This document shows, in pieces, positions 13,701 to 26,200 of a stretch of DNA of 64,000 nt. Location: positions 16,824,704-16,888,703 of the forward strand of contig CM057167.1 in assembly GCA_029962745.1 (NCBI GenBank), given 5' to 3'. Within the stretch, counting starts at the first letter, position 1; every line of letters starts with the position of its first letter. The position numbers and the translations under genes are program-made. Under the pieces are notes generated by a model. The model saw only the letters and a list, made by a program, of their open reading frames with translations. It ran no database searches and was not told the origin of the DNA. The DNA comes from Echinometra lucunter (lineage: Eukaryota; Echinodermata; Echinoidea; Camarodonta; Echinometridae).

Positions 13701-14114
13701 TTGCATATCATTTTTGTTAGAAAACAACTTTAGAACATGCTCTTGAATCATTTTCTATCTCTAAACACACATTTTTTTAAACTCATTCTTGCCCTCTTGC
13801 TCTCTCTCTTTCTCTCAATCTGGAGTCTCTTTTCAATATTCTATTCTTTTAATTTATATCTATCCTTTACTATACTCTATTCTCTCTACTTCATAAGAAG
13901 AAACATGAAAAATACCTATCACCCTTTCCCCTCATACATTCCTTTGTCTCTCTCTCACTCTCTCTACACACACAAACCCACACCAACAAGAAAAATTTTC
14001 CCCTCTCTCTCTCTCTTGCTAGCTTCCCTTTCCTCTCTGCCTTTTCTCCTTTAGTCCACGTAAAAACATTTAAAACCACTACTGTACATAACCCTACACT
14101 ATATGTCATCTTAC

Positions 14115-14259
14115 CTTTAGATCAAGATGTGCTATATTCTGTGAGTGTAGATAGTGAACGCCCTCTAGAATCTGTCGTAATAGTCTGACCACATCCCTTT
14201 CGCAGAAACCGTCCTCCTTGTCTGCTACACAGTACTGGTGCAGCTCTCCTCCGCTGGCA
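14115..14259 (-). CDS. STK17A: STK17/DRAK coding exon 3 (hinge to catalytic loop)
   Basis: 145 bp exon between acceptor TTGACTTGCAG and donor GTAAGATG. Two bases from exon 2 plus the first base here make the Tyr of LVLEYASGGEL. The exon continues through CVADKEDGF, helix [14 protein letters not shown] and ends exactly at the lysine of HLDLK, the catalytic loop. Asp149 would be the catalytic base; the HLD form instead of HRD is typical of the DAPK branch. The next exon should begin with PQN and was looked for on the minus strand down to position 1 without success. Confidence 0.92.
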
Positions 14260-17200
14260 CTGCAAGTCAAAGAAAATGAAAGCGATTGAAAAAGGGTTAC
14301 TACAAAATGGTCTACATGCATATTACACATAGAATTCACATTTCATATTTTGCTCATTTGAAGCTTCGCCTTAATAGCTATTGGTTGGGCTACATAATCT
14401 ATAGTAATTCATTTTGTGATAATCGAAATTATTTTTTTCTTTCGGGGGGGGGGGGGGTTTAGACACATGAGCCCTCTGTCAAAATTTTTAAATCATTTGA
14501 TCCAATGTTACAATTTTGGGGTTCATGTGTCCTGCAGTTGGTATATGTACATATACATACCCTTCCCCCATAAACTGAAAACTATAAAGTCAAGGAAGTG
14601 TGTATTGTGTATTCATAACATGAAGTCAATTTTCATTTTTTGTATCTTTAATTGTTTTTAAAAAGGCTAACATTTCTCTTCCTCTCTCTCCCTTATGCTC
14701 TCTTCTCAGTATGAAGGCTAATATTAATATTTTCTTCATAAACTCTTCCTGAAGTTCACTTTCAAAAGAAGAGCTAATTAAGAAATTTAGTACAGTCCAT
14801 ATGGTGCTGGTAGTAGTACTTGAACTTTGAATGATGCAGGTCTCCTGTTTCTACGTTTCTACGTAGACAATTTGTTATTTCAACAAAAAGCAGTTACCCA
14901 AGCAATTCACACTGATTATAGCAACCATACCCCTTTTTTTTCTGTTTGTGTATATTCACAACAGGGATGCAACAGATATTGAATGGAAGTCATGTATCCT
15001 GGTGATATATGGCAATAGAAACTTCACACGGTTCATTGTGTAGAGAGATTAATAGCACAAAGTCCAAGTATTTCTGGCTCGAACTTTTAAGCTGATCATG
15101 GCTCTGAAAGCGTTTTCTCACCTAAATATAGCTCCAGCCCTTCCAAACCTTTGTATGTTCTCCATTGCATGGGCAACTCTGATTATCAATGGATTGATAT
15201 TGATAAAGTAGGATGCTATCAATGTGAAATATCTCATATTGCAGCATGTTTCTATGAACAGGGCAATTCCACATGGGGAGAGCAATCACCTCACTTCAGA
15301 TTTATAGTAAAAACAATGATGTTGATAGTTCTGAATAGCCAAATCCTTGAATTAAAAGAAGCTTAAACAAAAATGAATTCAGCTATTACAGTCAGTCTTG
15401 GTTTAATAAATGTTTGATTTTACAAGATATTTTTGTTCTTTGAAAATAGCACCATTTTCTGGTTATTCTGTTACCAAGATTGTATATCACAATATCATGA
15501 ATGTAAACAGTTAAGGTGAAAGAATGGGCCTATTTTCATAGTATTAAATGGTAAAAAGGAAGGCAAGGTACAAAAGAAGCACACAAACTCTAAAAATGTT
15601 AGTAACGGAATTACATTTTGTAATTATGTTACCGTGGATTGTGGAATTACCAACAGCAAGAGCATCCGGTACAGAAAGTACCACTATGTAATCATGTTAT
15701 TAAGCTCTGAGCAGAAACTTAAAATGTAGCATGATACTTTTCAAAAAATTCACATTACTCGATCTCCTCTTATTCCCATATCACATGACTCCAAAATAAG
15801 TAAAAAATCATTCAAAATCGTTTTTTTTAATATCTCTGCTTCCCTTTCAACCTGCCCTCCCTCCCTTTATCATTTTCCATTCTCTATAATTCGTCTGGAC
15901 TTTAATCTCTCTTATATAAATGTAGTTCTATCAGCATTTCAAGGGGTATCTAAAAATTCAGCTCTCATCCACATGATGTACAGTACACCACAGAACAAAC
16001 TAAAAATGGAAATCTATGATGATGCCTTTGGACAACGTCAAAAGAACGATGACGGCTCTATAAAGCGATACCCCAGTAACGAGAAGTGACGTTACCCAAA
16101 TTCTTCCGCACACCAAGGGTGCGAACACTTGCTGCGCAGCTCCAAATGTCCTTCTCTATCACCCCTGCAGATTAACTCGGTGGGGCTACATTCCTTTGAT
16201 TACGACTTCTAAACTGTTCCTACAGAAAAGGATTTAGTTCGAATTAAAAATGGCCCACTATAGCAAACCACTCACAATATCAAGCCCGCCAGAATTTCAT
16301 AATAGGGCTGATAATCCTTTTATCCACTTCACTGTTAGCTAAACAGGAAAATGTAGGATGACGATATCCTATTATTCATGCTTTGGAAGACCTAGACACA
16401 GAGGTTGTTCAGTACTTTGATATCAAAGTAGTACTTTCGAATTACAAGCATTACCTGTCTATGAAAGCCATTCTGTACTATACTGTGTAAGCCCTCGATA
16501 TCTTGCCTAAATTCTGATACTCCAGAAATACGAATACCTATTGTGGTTTTAATGAAGTAAATAATATTCAAATTCTTCTCTCAATAAATTCAACTTATGG
16601 GATATTTCAAAGAGCTTTATCAAGATGGAAATCTTATGTTACTAACTAGTGCATAACCTATGTTAATCAAAATATACTGGTAAGCACAGCAAATAAAAAT
16701 ATACTACAATAAAGGTTTCTCCATGATGCATCTATTAGTTTGTTGCTTTAAGACCTTTGATGCACAGTATGCAACTTTATCCCAACTGTGCAAAATGATA
16801 TCAAACATCAACTTCTTTGCTTCATAACCACGATACAGTCACCTCCAATACAACAGCCACTGCCAGCAAGACAAGCAACGTTTCATCTACCATAGAATAC
16901 AGGTCTGTATAATATAACTCTAGAAATCAATAAATGAATTATACTGGTAGACTAGACAATATCATATTCAAAATATTTCCTTAGTAGATATTCTTTTTTT
17001 AATGGCATATATGCTCTAAAAACAATGACCCACAAATCAATAGCCTGTATACATGTACTCCCAAATTCCAACTTCAGCCCTGGACTGAACCCTAAAGCTA
17101 TCCTAAAACCTATCCTACAACCCAGTTGCATCACTAACCCAAAATCTCTACATGAACATGATGAAAAGCAATCCAGGGGGGTGTTTCATAAAGCTGTTCG

Positions 17201-20200
17201 TAAGTTACAAACGACTTTACGAACGACTGGTGATACCTTCTTGGGTGCTAATCAGATTCTCATTCATTTACATGTAGCACAAGAAGGTATCACCAGTCGT
17301 GCGTAAAGTTGTTTGTAACTTACGAACAGCTTTATGAAACACCCCCCTCAGAATTTGTTTTCCCCATAAAGTCCCTTAACAAACAGGTAAGCCTATAAAT
17401 ACAATTTAATATTTTATGGTCAGTTGTGTGGTCAAACTACTGAGTAATTCACAATAACTTTTTTTTTTATTATAACCTGTAAGATGAAAATATTCATAAA
17501 ACAGGTTATCACATGGCAAATTGTGTGAGAGGCTGAGAACTGATGCAATTAAGTTTAATGAAGTACACCATAATTAACGATTCAAGAGAAGACAATATTC
17601 ACATGTGTTCTCACTTCTCAGAGTCAATTGCGGATATGTGTGTTCACATACATGTATGAAACGGAAAACCCTTCCAGCTTATATTCATATGCAAAGGAAT
17701 GGGATAGAATACAGAAGAAAAAAAAAGCTGTGGAGCAAAAGTATCTTTTTCCCCTACTGACGGCAAAAAGGTGTGGACCAATCAAATTTCTCATAAAGTT
17801 AGCTTAAAATATGACATCACAAGTTTGCCTGTGCAACTTTTGGCAAAACTCTTTTATTTGAGCATTGGTGCATTTATGCATGATCATTATCATAAATGGC
17901 AAAGTTTACCTTATCATAAGGGAATACTACAATAAACCACAGGGCTTTGCTGCAGGGCGAGGGGGGGGGGGGGGGGGGAGGGGTGGTGCTGGATATCTGA
18001 ATTTAAAAGCATTTATAGTCAACATTCTTTGTGTATCACTGTTTCAGAAAATAGCAGTAGGACATACATGTATAGTCACAGTCCTTTTCTTCCTTAGCGC
18101 AAATATTCTAATTTAGTAATGATAAGTACCTCTAAACCCCCCAAACCAACCAACCAACCAAACTTCAAAGAATGATAATTCCTCAGTGATAAGTTAAAAA
18201 TCAAAATGATTGCCTAGAATGATCAAAGCACTTTTTCTCTTAAAATTCTTAAATTCATTCTTAACTGTGTTGAGTTTTCTTACAGATACATGTACTTCTT
18301 CCAAAAACCCCTAAAAATCTAAAATTTTGAATGTTCTTTTTGCAGTGTTTGAAAAAAAAAGGTATGAGTGAAAAAAAGAAAAAGATCTGTATACGAGTAA
18401 TAGTTCAATATAGTGGAAACTACTCTAGATACACTGTAAGCACAAAGTAGATATCATTCTTTTGTTCTGACTATCTGAAAGGATCATACCCCTGTAGTAT
18501 CATTATCCAAGGGAAGCATTTAATTGATACTTAATTACCCTCTAATTAAGTTAAGTCTGAAACTTGGAATGATGTAAATCTAGTTACAATGTGTGAGCCA
18601 TTCAAACTGTCTGCAGGATAGGGCACGACTGGGTACAGGCACAAGGCTGCATGATGTTCCCCCTTGAGAAGGAAAAAGACAATTTCAAGACGGACCCCCA
18701 AACAAAACTCAATAAATCAAAGGCATAAGACCAACAGCCCATAGACTAACAGTGCCTGCCTTATGGACCTCACAAAAAGTTGTCAGGCCAGTATGAAGAC
18801 CAAAATGTCTTTTGCAGGGGCTGGCTGTCAGTCTAGAGGATCGTAAGTCTAATGGACCATCGGTCTTATGGGCTCTTGGTCTTTTAGGCTTTCGGTGTCA
18901 TGAGCTGTAGCCAAGGCATATGCAGAAATCTTTTGCAGTTATTTTTCGGATATATGTAAATTGATTTAAAAAGCTAAATGAGACTTCCATTTTATTCTTG
19001 TGTCCATAGATTAATGCCTCCAGGGGTGTGGTTGTACAGTGAGTGATTTTTTTTTTCTAACTCAAGAATCTGGAACTTCTTTTCCCCCACTCACAAGACA
19101 TGTAGTCTTTTATTATCAATCAAGGTCCTCAGATTATACCAAAAAAATTGAAGTAATGATTGTTCACGAAATTCATCAAACTCTTTATGCATATTTTTGA
19201 CAGTATGAAACAGTACTGACTCATTACAATCATGTATGAGGACAGGGTCCCACATGATGCTTTTTGTGTCTGGGTACTTCACTGTCATCATTTGCCAGAT
19301 GTGAATTCTGCGTTCACCTCAAACAAAGACAAATCACATGATTATCTTTACCCATCTCACCAAAGATGGCTCAAAGAGACCCCCAAAACATGACTCATTA
19401 ATGGAAGTGGGGGGGGGGGGGGTGGGGGTAGGGTTACAATGGAAAAGTTGTCATATGATACTGCAGATTTTGCAGACAAATAAGGAATTGGCCAGAATCC
19501 TCACCGCAGCCGGACGACTGGCTTTAGAACACGTCATAACCCAGTGAGAGGCTTTCCTGGATTGCGTTTGTTACATTCGTGTGAGCCCACGACCCACTTC
19601 CTATCGCACATTTCCTGATGAGGATGAGAGGTCGTGTTTTTTTCTTCTTTTTTTGAAGGGGGGGGGGGTCTTTTTGAAATAAATATTTCCTGTTCATCAT
19701 TTCCACCACAACAATATGAGTTCTGTACATGGGAAGTGACAAGAAATTTACTTTTATGTTTATGTACACAATTAAATGTCTATACAAACTATGTACATAT
19801 ACAGGTAGTGTACATGTATCCTTTAGGACTCAATCAAATATTCAGCGGAAAACCTTCGCAATTTATTTTTACCATTCCAGTTATGACAATGCGATGTGAA
19901 TTAACGCATCAATAATACATGTAGTTTACAGTCCAATGAAGAGAGTTTTGACAAAAGTTGCACAAACTTGTGACATCATACGGTCTCTGCGACTGTACCT
20001 TGGTGTGAAAGCGGTAATAGAGTTCAAAAAGTTGAAATTTTGTATTAAAAACTGGCAAATATCGATGACCCAAAATAAACAAAAAAATTCCCAGGAGCCA
20101 GGTATAAACTACAGACAATGAGAGATGTCATTTTCACATCATAGATGGCATTGAAATCCCCAAAGTGAGAATGAAACGTTACCAAATGACCGATCATCAG

Positions 20201-23200
20201 TACCACATTGAGAACAGCTGACTTCATTAAACTGAATGCCTAATTTTAATATATGGTCGAAGTGGACGTTATATAGGGTTTGTGTGACTGCTGACGCATC
20301 AGACGTTTCAAGAACAAGCTTGTTATCACAGGACGTAGTACAAGCCCCATAAAACCATCGTTGTTTCCTCACGTTAATCCGATCAAAGTTCTGCCAATCC
20401 AAAACACCTGTTGTATTGGTAATCGATGACTAGAAACTGACCTAATGGCTCTAATCGTATTACCCATGAAATTGAATGTCCTATTCCCTCAATCATCGCT
20501 GCGCAGGCCTGCATACTTACATGAATGTTCACACTTTAATAGAATTCAAAGTCAGTGAAACAATAATCCTTACTAAATTTGTCATGCCCCCCCCCAAATG
20601 CTAAGTATCCATAAAATAGACCTAAATTTTGCAAAAAATTCACTAATGTGGATTGTGGTTCCTCAGGGATAGCCTACAATGTACTGTAGATGGTATCTAT
20701 ATTTTTGCTGTCTATTATTTCACTTTTATTTGTAGCAGTTTCCCTTTTTTTCATATTAAATTTGTCCTACCTGTTCCACAGCACAGGGTAAACCCATAGA
20801 AAAAAGGATGGTTAAAAATCTGATTAACTCTCAATTTATTTTACCATCTTCCTTCATATACATGTATTTTATGAACAGAACAGAAAAAAAGGGCCAAAAA
20901 GAAGTCTTTATTTGGTAATAGACATGAAGACTGCACACTGCTTCTCCACAAGTTGGTAATCAATTTTTATGTCTCGGAAGCAATGGACTTGGTTTTTTCA
21001 AGTCTCATTTGTGGGATTCTCATTAATTTTTCAAGGAAATTGATCTGTGTAAAACATATACAGTGTACCTGCATACTATTGAGATTATTGTTAACTGAAT
21101 TACTAAAAAGTTTTTAAGGATATATATATATATATAAAAGTTTATGACTTCAATAAACCAATAAAGTGGACGATTGTCTTCTTGGCAAGTATCTTTTGTT
21201 TATAGATTAAAGCAAAATTAAAGACGAGAAATTTAAAATGAAACCATTTAAAATTTCAAGAATGTCTTTTCATAACATATGACAAACACATGTACACCTT
21301 CAAGTCAATTGATCTTATCCTTGATCTTTAATACCCATTTCCTTTCATAAGAAATGAAAAGTACCCAATGAACCATTGATACTTAAGGTTTACAGGAAGT
21401 TATTTGAAGAGTCTACAACAAAGGACCCTTATGAAAGAAAGGGATGCCAACTGGGCACAAAATGAGGAAGGAACATGTCTAATTCTAAAGCCAAGTCAAG
21501 AATTCAAAACCCCCCTTTCTTTCTCCCTTTCAATATATTTTCTTCTCCTTCCATCATGAAACAAGTATTTTTCCTGCATGTCATTTATGAAAGGAAATGA
21601 GGCCATGGGTCAAATCTTGGCAGAGACAGGAATCTGCGTGATCGCGAGATTTAGCGTAACATGAGACGCCGCAGTAGGTTCATGGGGCTCAATCCACAAG
21701 AATGTGACAAGTCTGAACCTCTGAAAGAGAGCTGTATTAGCGTTAACCCCCTGCAGACCAGCCTCATTCTTTCCTGGTATCACGCACCCGATGAAATGGA
21801 TCTCATCGGGTGTGTAGGGGTTAAAAACGTAGCTGCAAGCGCAACGCTTCTTTATCTGCCTTTGCCTGTGAGATGATTATCAGTATCAACAGCTCAGGCT
21901 CAATCCAGGTCTAAAAGTGACGTTTCACAATTGGTTGGGTCTAAAACACTTGAGGTAACATAAATGGCATGATTCGAGTAGCTTTTTTCGGCCATGATAC
22001 CATACTTGAACTCTAACAGATTGGAAACCTCTTCTCAAAATTCTCATGCTTCACTTCTTCTCAAAGTGTTCTCTAGCAAATCAATATGGCTTCAAATCAG
22101 GGACCTAGGTCTTGTTTACATGTGTCGCTCTCCACCTGGGAAGGAATTCCTTGAATGATGTGAGCACCATAACTGGTAGCCTAACAAGAACCAGGGTACA
22201 ACTGGAGCCCTTTGAATACTTTGCATGGCTAATGTGGGTACATGTATGTTACAGCCAACAGTTATCCAACATCATCATGACAAGTCTTTTTTGACGATCA
22301 CTCTTTACCCTGATGAAAAGAACTTACTATTCTAGAACTAGGATGACTTCCGTGGCTGTCTCATAGACTTCATGGAGGCCGATGAGACGCTGGTTCAGGA
22401 CCGAGTTCTCCAGGATGCGGATCTCTTTGAGGATGTCCTCCCTGCAGTCTCGGCCCATCTTACGCTTCCGTACAAACTTGGCCGCATAGTGCCGGTTGCT
22501 CTCCTTGTGCTTGCACTTGCGGACGACAGCAAAGCGTCCTCTGTGGATGAAAAGAAAAAAAGTTTCATGATATAAACTGTTTAACTTAGAGCTACTCAAA
22601 TATTTCATTATGATTATGATCACATATATGCAGGTATTTGAAAAGAGATCATTCTTATTTCCATATCATATGTTTAATATTAATAGTAAAGAGATGTATT
22701 CTGATGTACATTAATGTGCTTCAGCATTGACATTTCATGTTATATGTCCATATACTGCTACTAACAATATTTTGGATTTATATAGCACTTGATACATCAT
22801 GGATGTCTCTAAGCAATCACGGTACTGATCACAACATTGTGTCAGTTCTGTCAAATCTAACAGCATCACCATTAATAGCACTGTGGACTGGGTCATCACA
22901 GGGAGGGTTAGAACAGGGATTTTCTCACATGAATACAAATCAGAAGCTTACATGTAGGCCTACATCCTTTTACGGCCACACCTCATATTAGATTAAATTT
23001 GGTTCCAGTTTAGAAGTTGTACTGCAGCCAGCCAATAGGCTTGTACATGTATGACGGTGAGGTTCCTGCAAATGTTATCGTTCCCAAGTCCCTTTTCAGG
23101 AGCTCAGATCAGATTACCAAACTAAAATATTTGAACTTCAGAGCTCCCTCGTGAGGTTTAGTTCACAATCACATTAAGATTCTATATTTCCCAGAAGCAT

Positions 23201-26200
23201 AAGATACAAAAAGAATGTTAAAGGTACACATGTACCATTCATTCTGATAGAGCCATTAAAGGGATCCAGTACCTTTGTGAAGGCTTGACTTAAAGGAGAA
23301 TGCAATCCAGACATCAGTGTGCTTCCAGTGAATGAAGAAAAACAAGAAGTATAAACAGTAAAAGTTTGAGGAAAATCGGCCAATCTGTTCAGGAGTTACA
23401 TGTATGAACTTTGACAGTTTAAGTAAATCCTTATTATGGGGATCCTTGAATTGGCAACTTTGCCAGCATCTGTGATGTCACTGTGGACAACTCTCCATTC
23501 ATTTTGTACAAAGAATTTAACATTTTCTTTATTTTTAAGAAAAATAAAAATTCTTTTGATTCATTGTTTGAGTATGACATGGTTATATCATTTCTGCAAG
23601 CATTTTGGAAAGAATTAAGTTGATTCCTGACTTGAAATTTCAAATTAATCAATTTTTTTGAAAAATTATGTACAAAATAAACTGAGAGTTGTCCACGATG
23701 ACATCACAGATATTGGCAAAGTTGCCAACCCAAGGATCCTCAAAATAGGGATTTACTGAAACTTTCAAAATTCATAACTCTTGAACAGATTGTTCGATTT
23801 TGCTCAAACTTTCACTGTTTACTCTTCTTGGTCATCTTTATTCACTAAGAGCACACTGATGCCTGGGTTGCATTCTCCTTTAATAAATTGTTGAATTTTG
23901 ATGTCTGTGTTGTATAGAGATGTTCAAAAGGATCTAAATAAACAACCAGGAAAGTTAAAGTTTTAGGGCCATGCAGCTCCGATTTTCAAAAGTTACTCAA
24001 CAGATTTAAATTAGTTGATCATCTACACTGTATCAATTTGGCTTAGAAGGCATAATAAAGTGGTGCTGAAAGTAAAAAAAATTAACGTTTAGAAGGGGAC
24101 AGTTACGGAAGTATATCAGTAAATGAAAAGAAAACAGTGTAATTTGACCAGGGAGGTATCTGTGTGCACTAAAAGAACAAAATTATCTGGAGGCACAGAG
24201 GAGAGGGTTTTGTAACCCCCTGGATTACCCCATCACACCTGTGCGTAGAGTTCACATGATCTGGACCCTACTCATGATATCAAGGATTTATTAAGAACAG
24301 ACTTCCTATTAATGTCATAGAGATAACCCTTGTTGAGGCTATATATGTCCACAATGGTTTCCTCCGCAGACATCGCAAGGACTGCAATCGCCAGGCTCAA
24401 CTCTTCATTCGTTTGAAACCGAGAACTTTAGCAGCTATGATAAGGACCCAATAAGGACCAATATCTAGAGGTATCGAGACAGACAGGTGATACAAATCCC
24501 CCTTTCTGATAATGATGATGATACAGCACAGTGAAACCTGTATATAAAGACCATCCAAGAGGGATAAGAAAAGTGGTCTTATGAGCAGACAGTCTTTATG
24601 GACAGGTTTCTTAAGAACATGTTTCAATGGGAAAAGTTATTCAAGGGAAAAAAAATTGTGGTCTTTATAGACAGGTGGTCGCTAAAGCAGGTTAGACTAT
24701 ATTGATAAACTTTACCCATACTATAATTCTGGTTGTGTAACAGACAGTCCCAAAAATAGAAGGGGGGGGGGTGAATCTAGATTTTAAAAAGAGGCCTCTA
24801 CATGTGCCCCTCTGGATCTAGGTCAGACTCCTCTAGACCCTGCTACTGATATTTCAAATAATATCATAAACAGACTTCCTAATGTCATGTGTACGGTCCC
24901 TTTTCGAGGCCACGAGTCCACCATGGTTTCCTCTTAAAGCATCACAAGGTTTTCAATCACCTGGCTCCCATCCTCACTTGAAACCGAGAGCTTGAGCACC
25001 GATAAGGAACGATATCCTGAGGTTTCAGGGCAGGTGACATAAAATCCCTTTATCGCATGACAGTACAACCAATAATGTTATTGACTCTAATCTCCCGCGA
25101 TACAGCACAACTACGAAATACAGCCGAGGGAACGATATGCAGGGTATGCCCCTTTTAACTACAAAGAACAAACACAACATTTCATAGCTTCGATTTTTCA
25201 TGAGACCATTAAAAGATCCTGAATATTATCCAACTTCACGACTGCGACCTTGAATTAATATTGTTTAAATACAAAAATCATCACTGAGAACTTGAAGGAA
25301 TTTAAGTAAATTTGTATCAACGCATGGTATACTGCAGATATACAAAAACTGGGCATTAGAATGTTGAAATCCTTTTGACATATTATATTACCTAATAACA
25401 CAAAATGACCTTTTGAACCTTTTCTTACAATTAGTTTGTCTTCAATATCCTTCAAAGTAATGTTTTTTTTTAAAGCACTGGAGGGAGCAGAGAGAATTTT
25501 AATTTAAATGCAATGGTATCTAGACCAGGTTCCTGCTCACTTGAACCAATGCTTGTTCTCATTAGACTATTTGACACGATGCTGCAAATATTGTAACAAC
25601 TCACATTGACACAATTTTTTTTTTATCTTGAGCTTTAAAATTCATGTGCATGATGTAAACACGTCCATAAAAGGAGAGGAAGCGCGACTAATACAACATT
25701 ACGGGTGACAACCCCCGTGACCCATCAGATGAAAATCTACCTTTTCATCAAATAGATGTTTGCAAGGATGGGCTCATTTGAGGGTTGCATCAGACAGGTC
25801 TGTAATTAGTCCTTGGCAGATTGCACCCCTAGGAGGGTCTCATCAGCTCAAACTTCGGGAATAGCCCGTTATTTTGTGATCTTGTATATGAGCTCGAACT
25901 CTGCTGAAGCGTGAAATTGCGTCCACATCAGCTCAAGCTCCATACAGTGTATTTTGCTCGAGCAATAGCCCATTGCTGGCGTCCCATGCATGATAGAATG
26001 GATAAGCCAGCTCTTAAAGCTCAAGGTGATGAGGATGCATCAAAAATAGCCCGCTATTTGCAAATCAGTGGGCTATTCTGCAAATAAGTCCAAGATCTGG
26101 GTGGCTTACTCTTCAAGGGAAAAAGTGGTCTAATTCTGTCTTCTATTCTCTGATCAGGCTAATTCATGGGATCAGAGAAATAGCGGGCTGTTCCTCAAGC

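Larger units (their letters stand above)
1..14114 (-). other. STK17/DRAK intron 3 (left part), non-coding
   Basis: No further kinase exon, other gene or RNA gene was recognised here. The stretch holds the GAA/TTC tract near 4 kb, inverted-repeat elements at 4.86, 7.18, 7.89 and 10.6 kb, a dinucleotide repeat near 9.6 kb, several G or C homopolymers and a 27 bp tandem duplication at 483-536. Positions 118-260 resemble a dispersed repeat also seen near 58.7 kb. Intron status is inferred from the donor at 14,114 and the absence of the next exon. Confidence 0.6.
14260..22327 (-). other. STK17/DRAK intron 2
   Basis: 8.1 kb between exon 3 and exon 2, bounded by a canonical GT donor and AG acceptor in minus orientation. 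It contains a 172 bp palindromic element at 17.18 kb, dispersed repeat copies near 17.76 and 19.94 kb, G homopolymers at 14.44, 17.96, 19.41 and 19.66 kb, and a small TTAA-bounded hairpin at 21.74 kb. 14.5-17.1, 18.2-19.3 and 20.4-21.6 kb show nothing recognisable. A weak 87-codon open frame on the minus strand (20,139-20,402) has no family I know. Confidence 0.75.
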
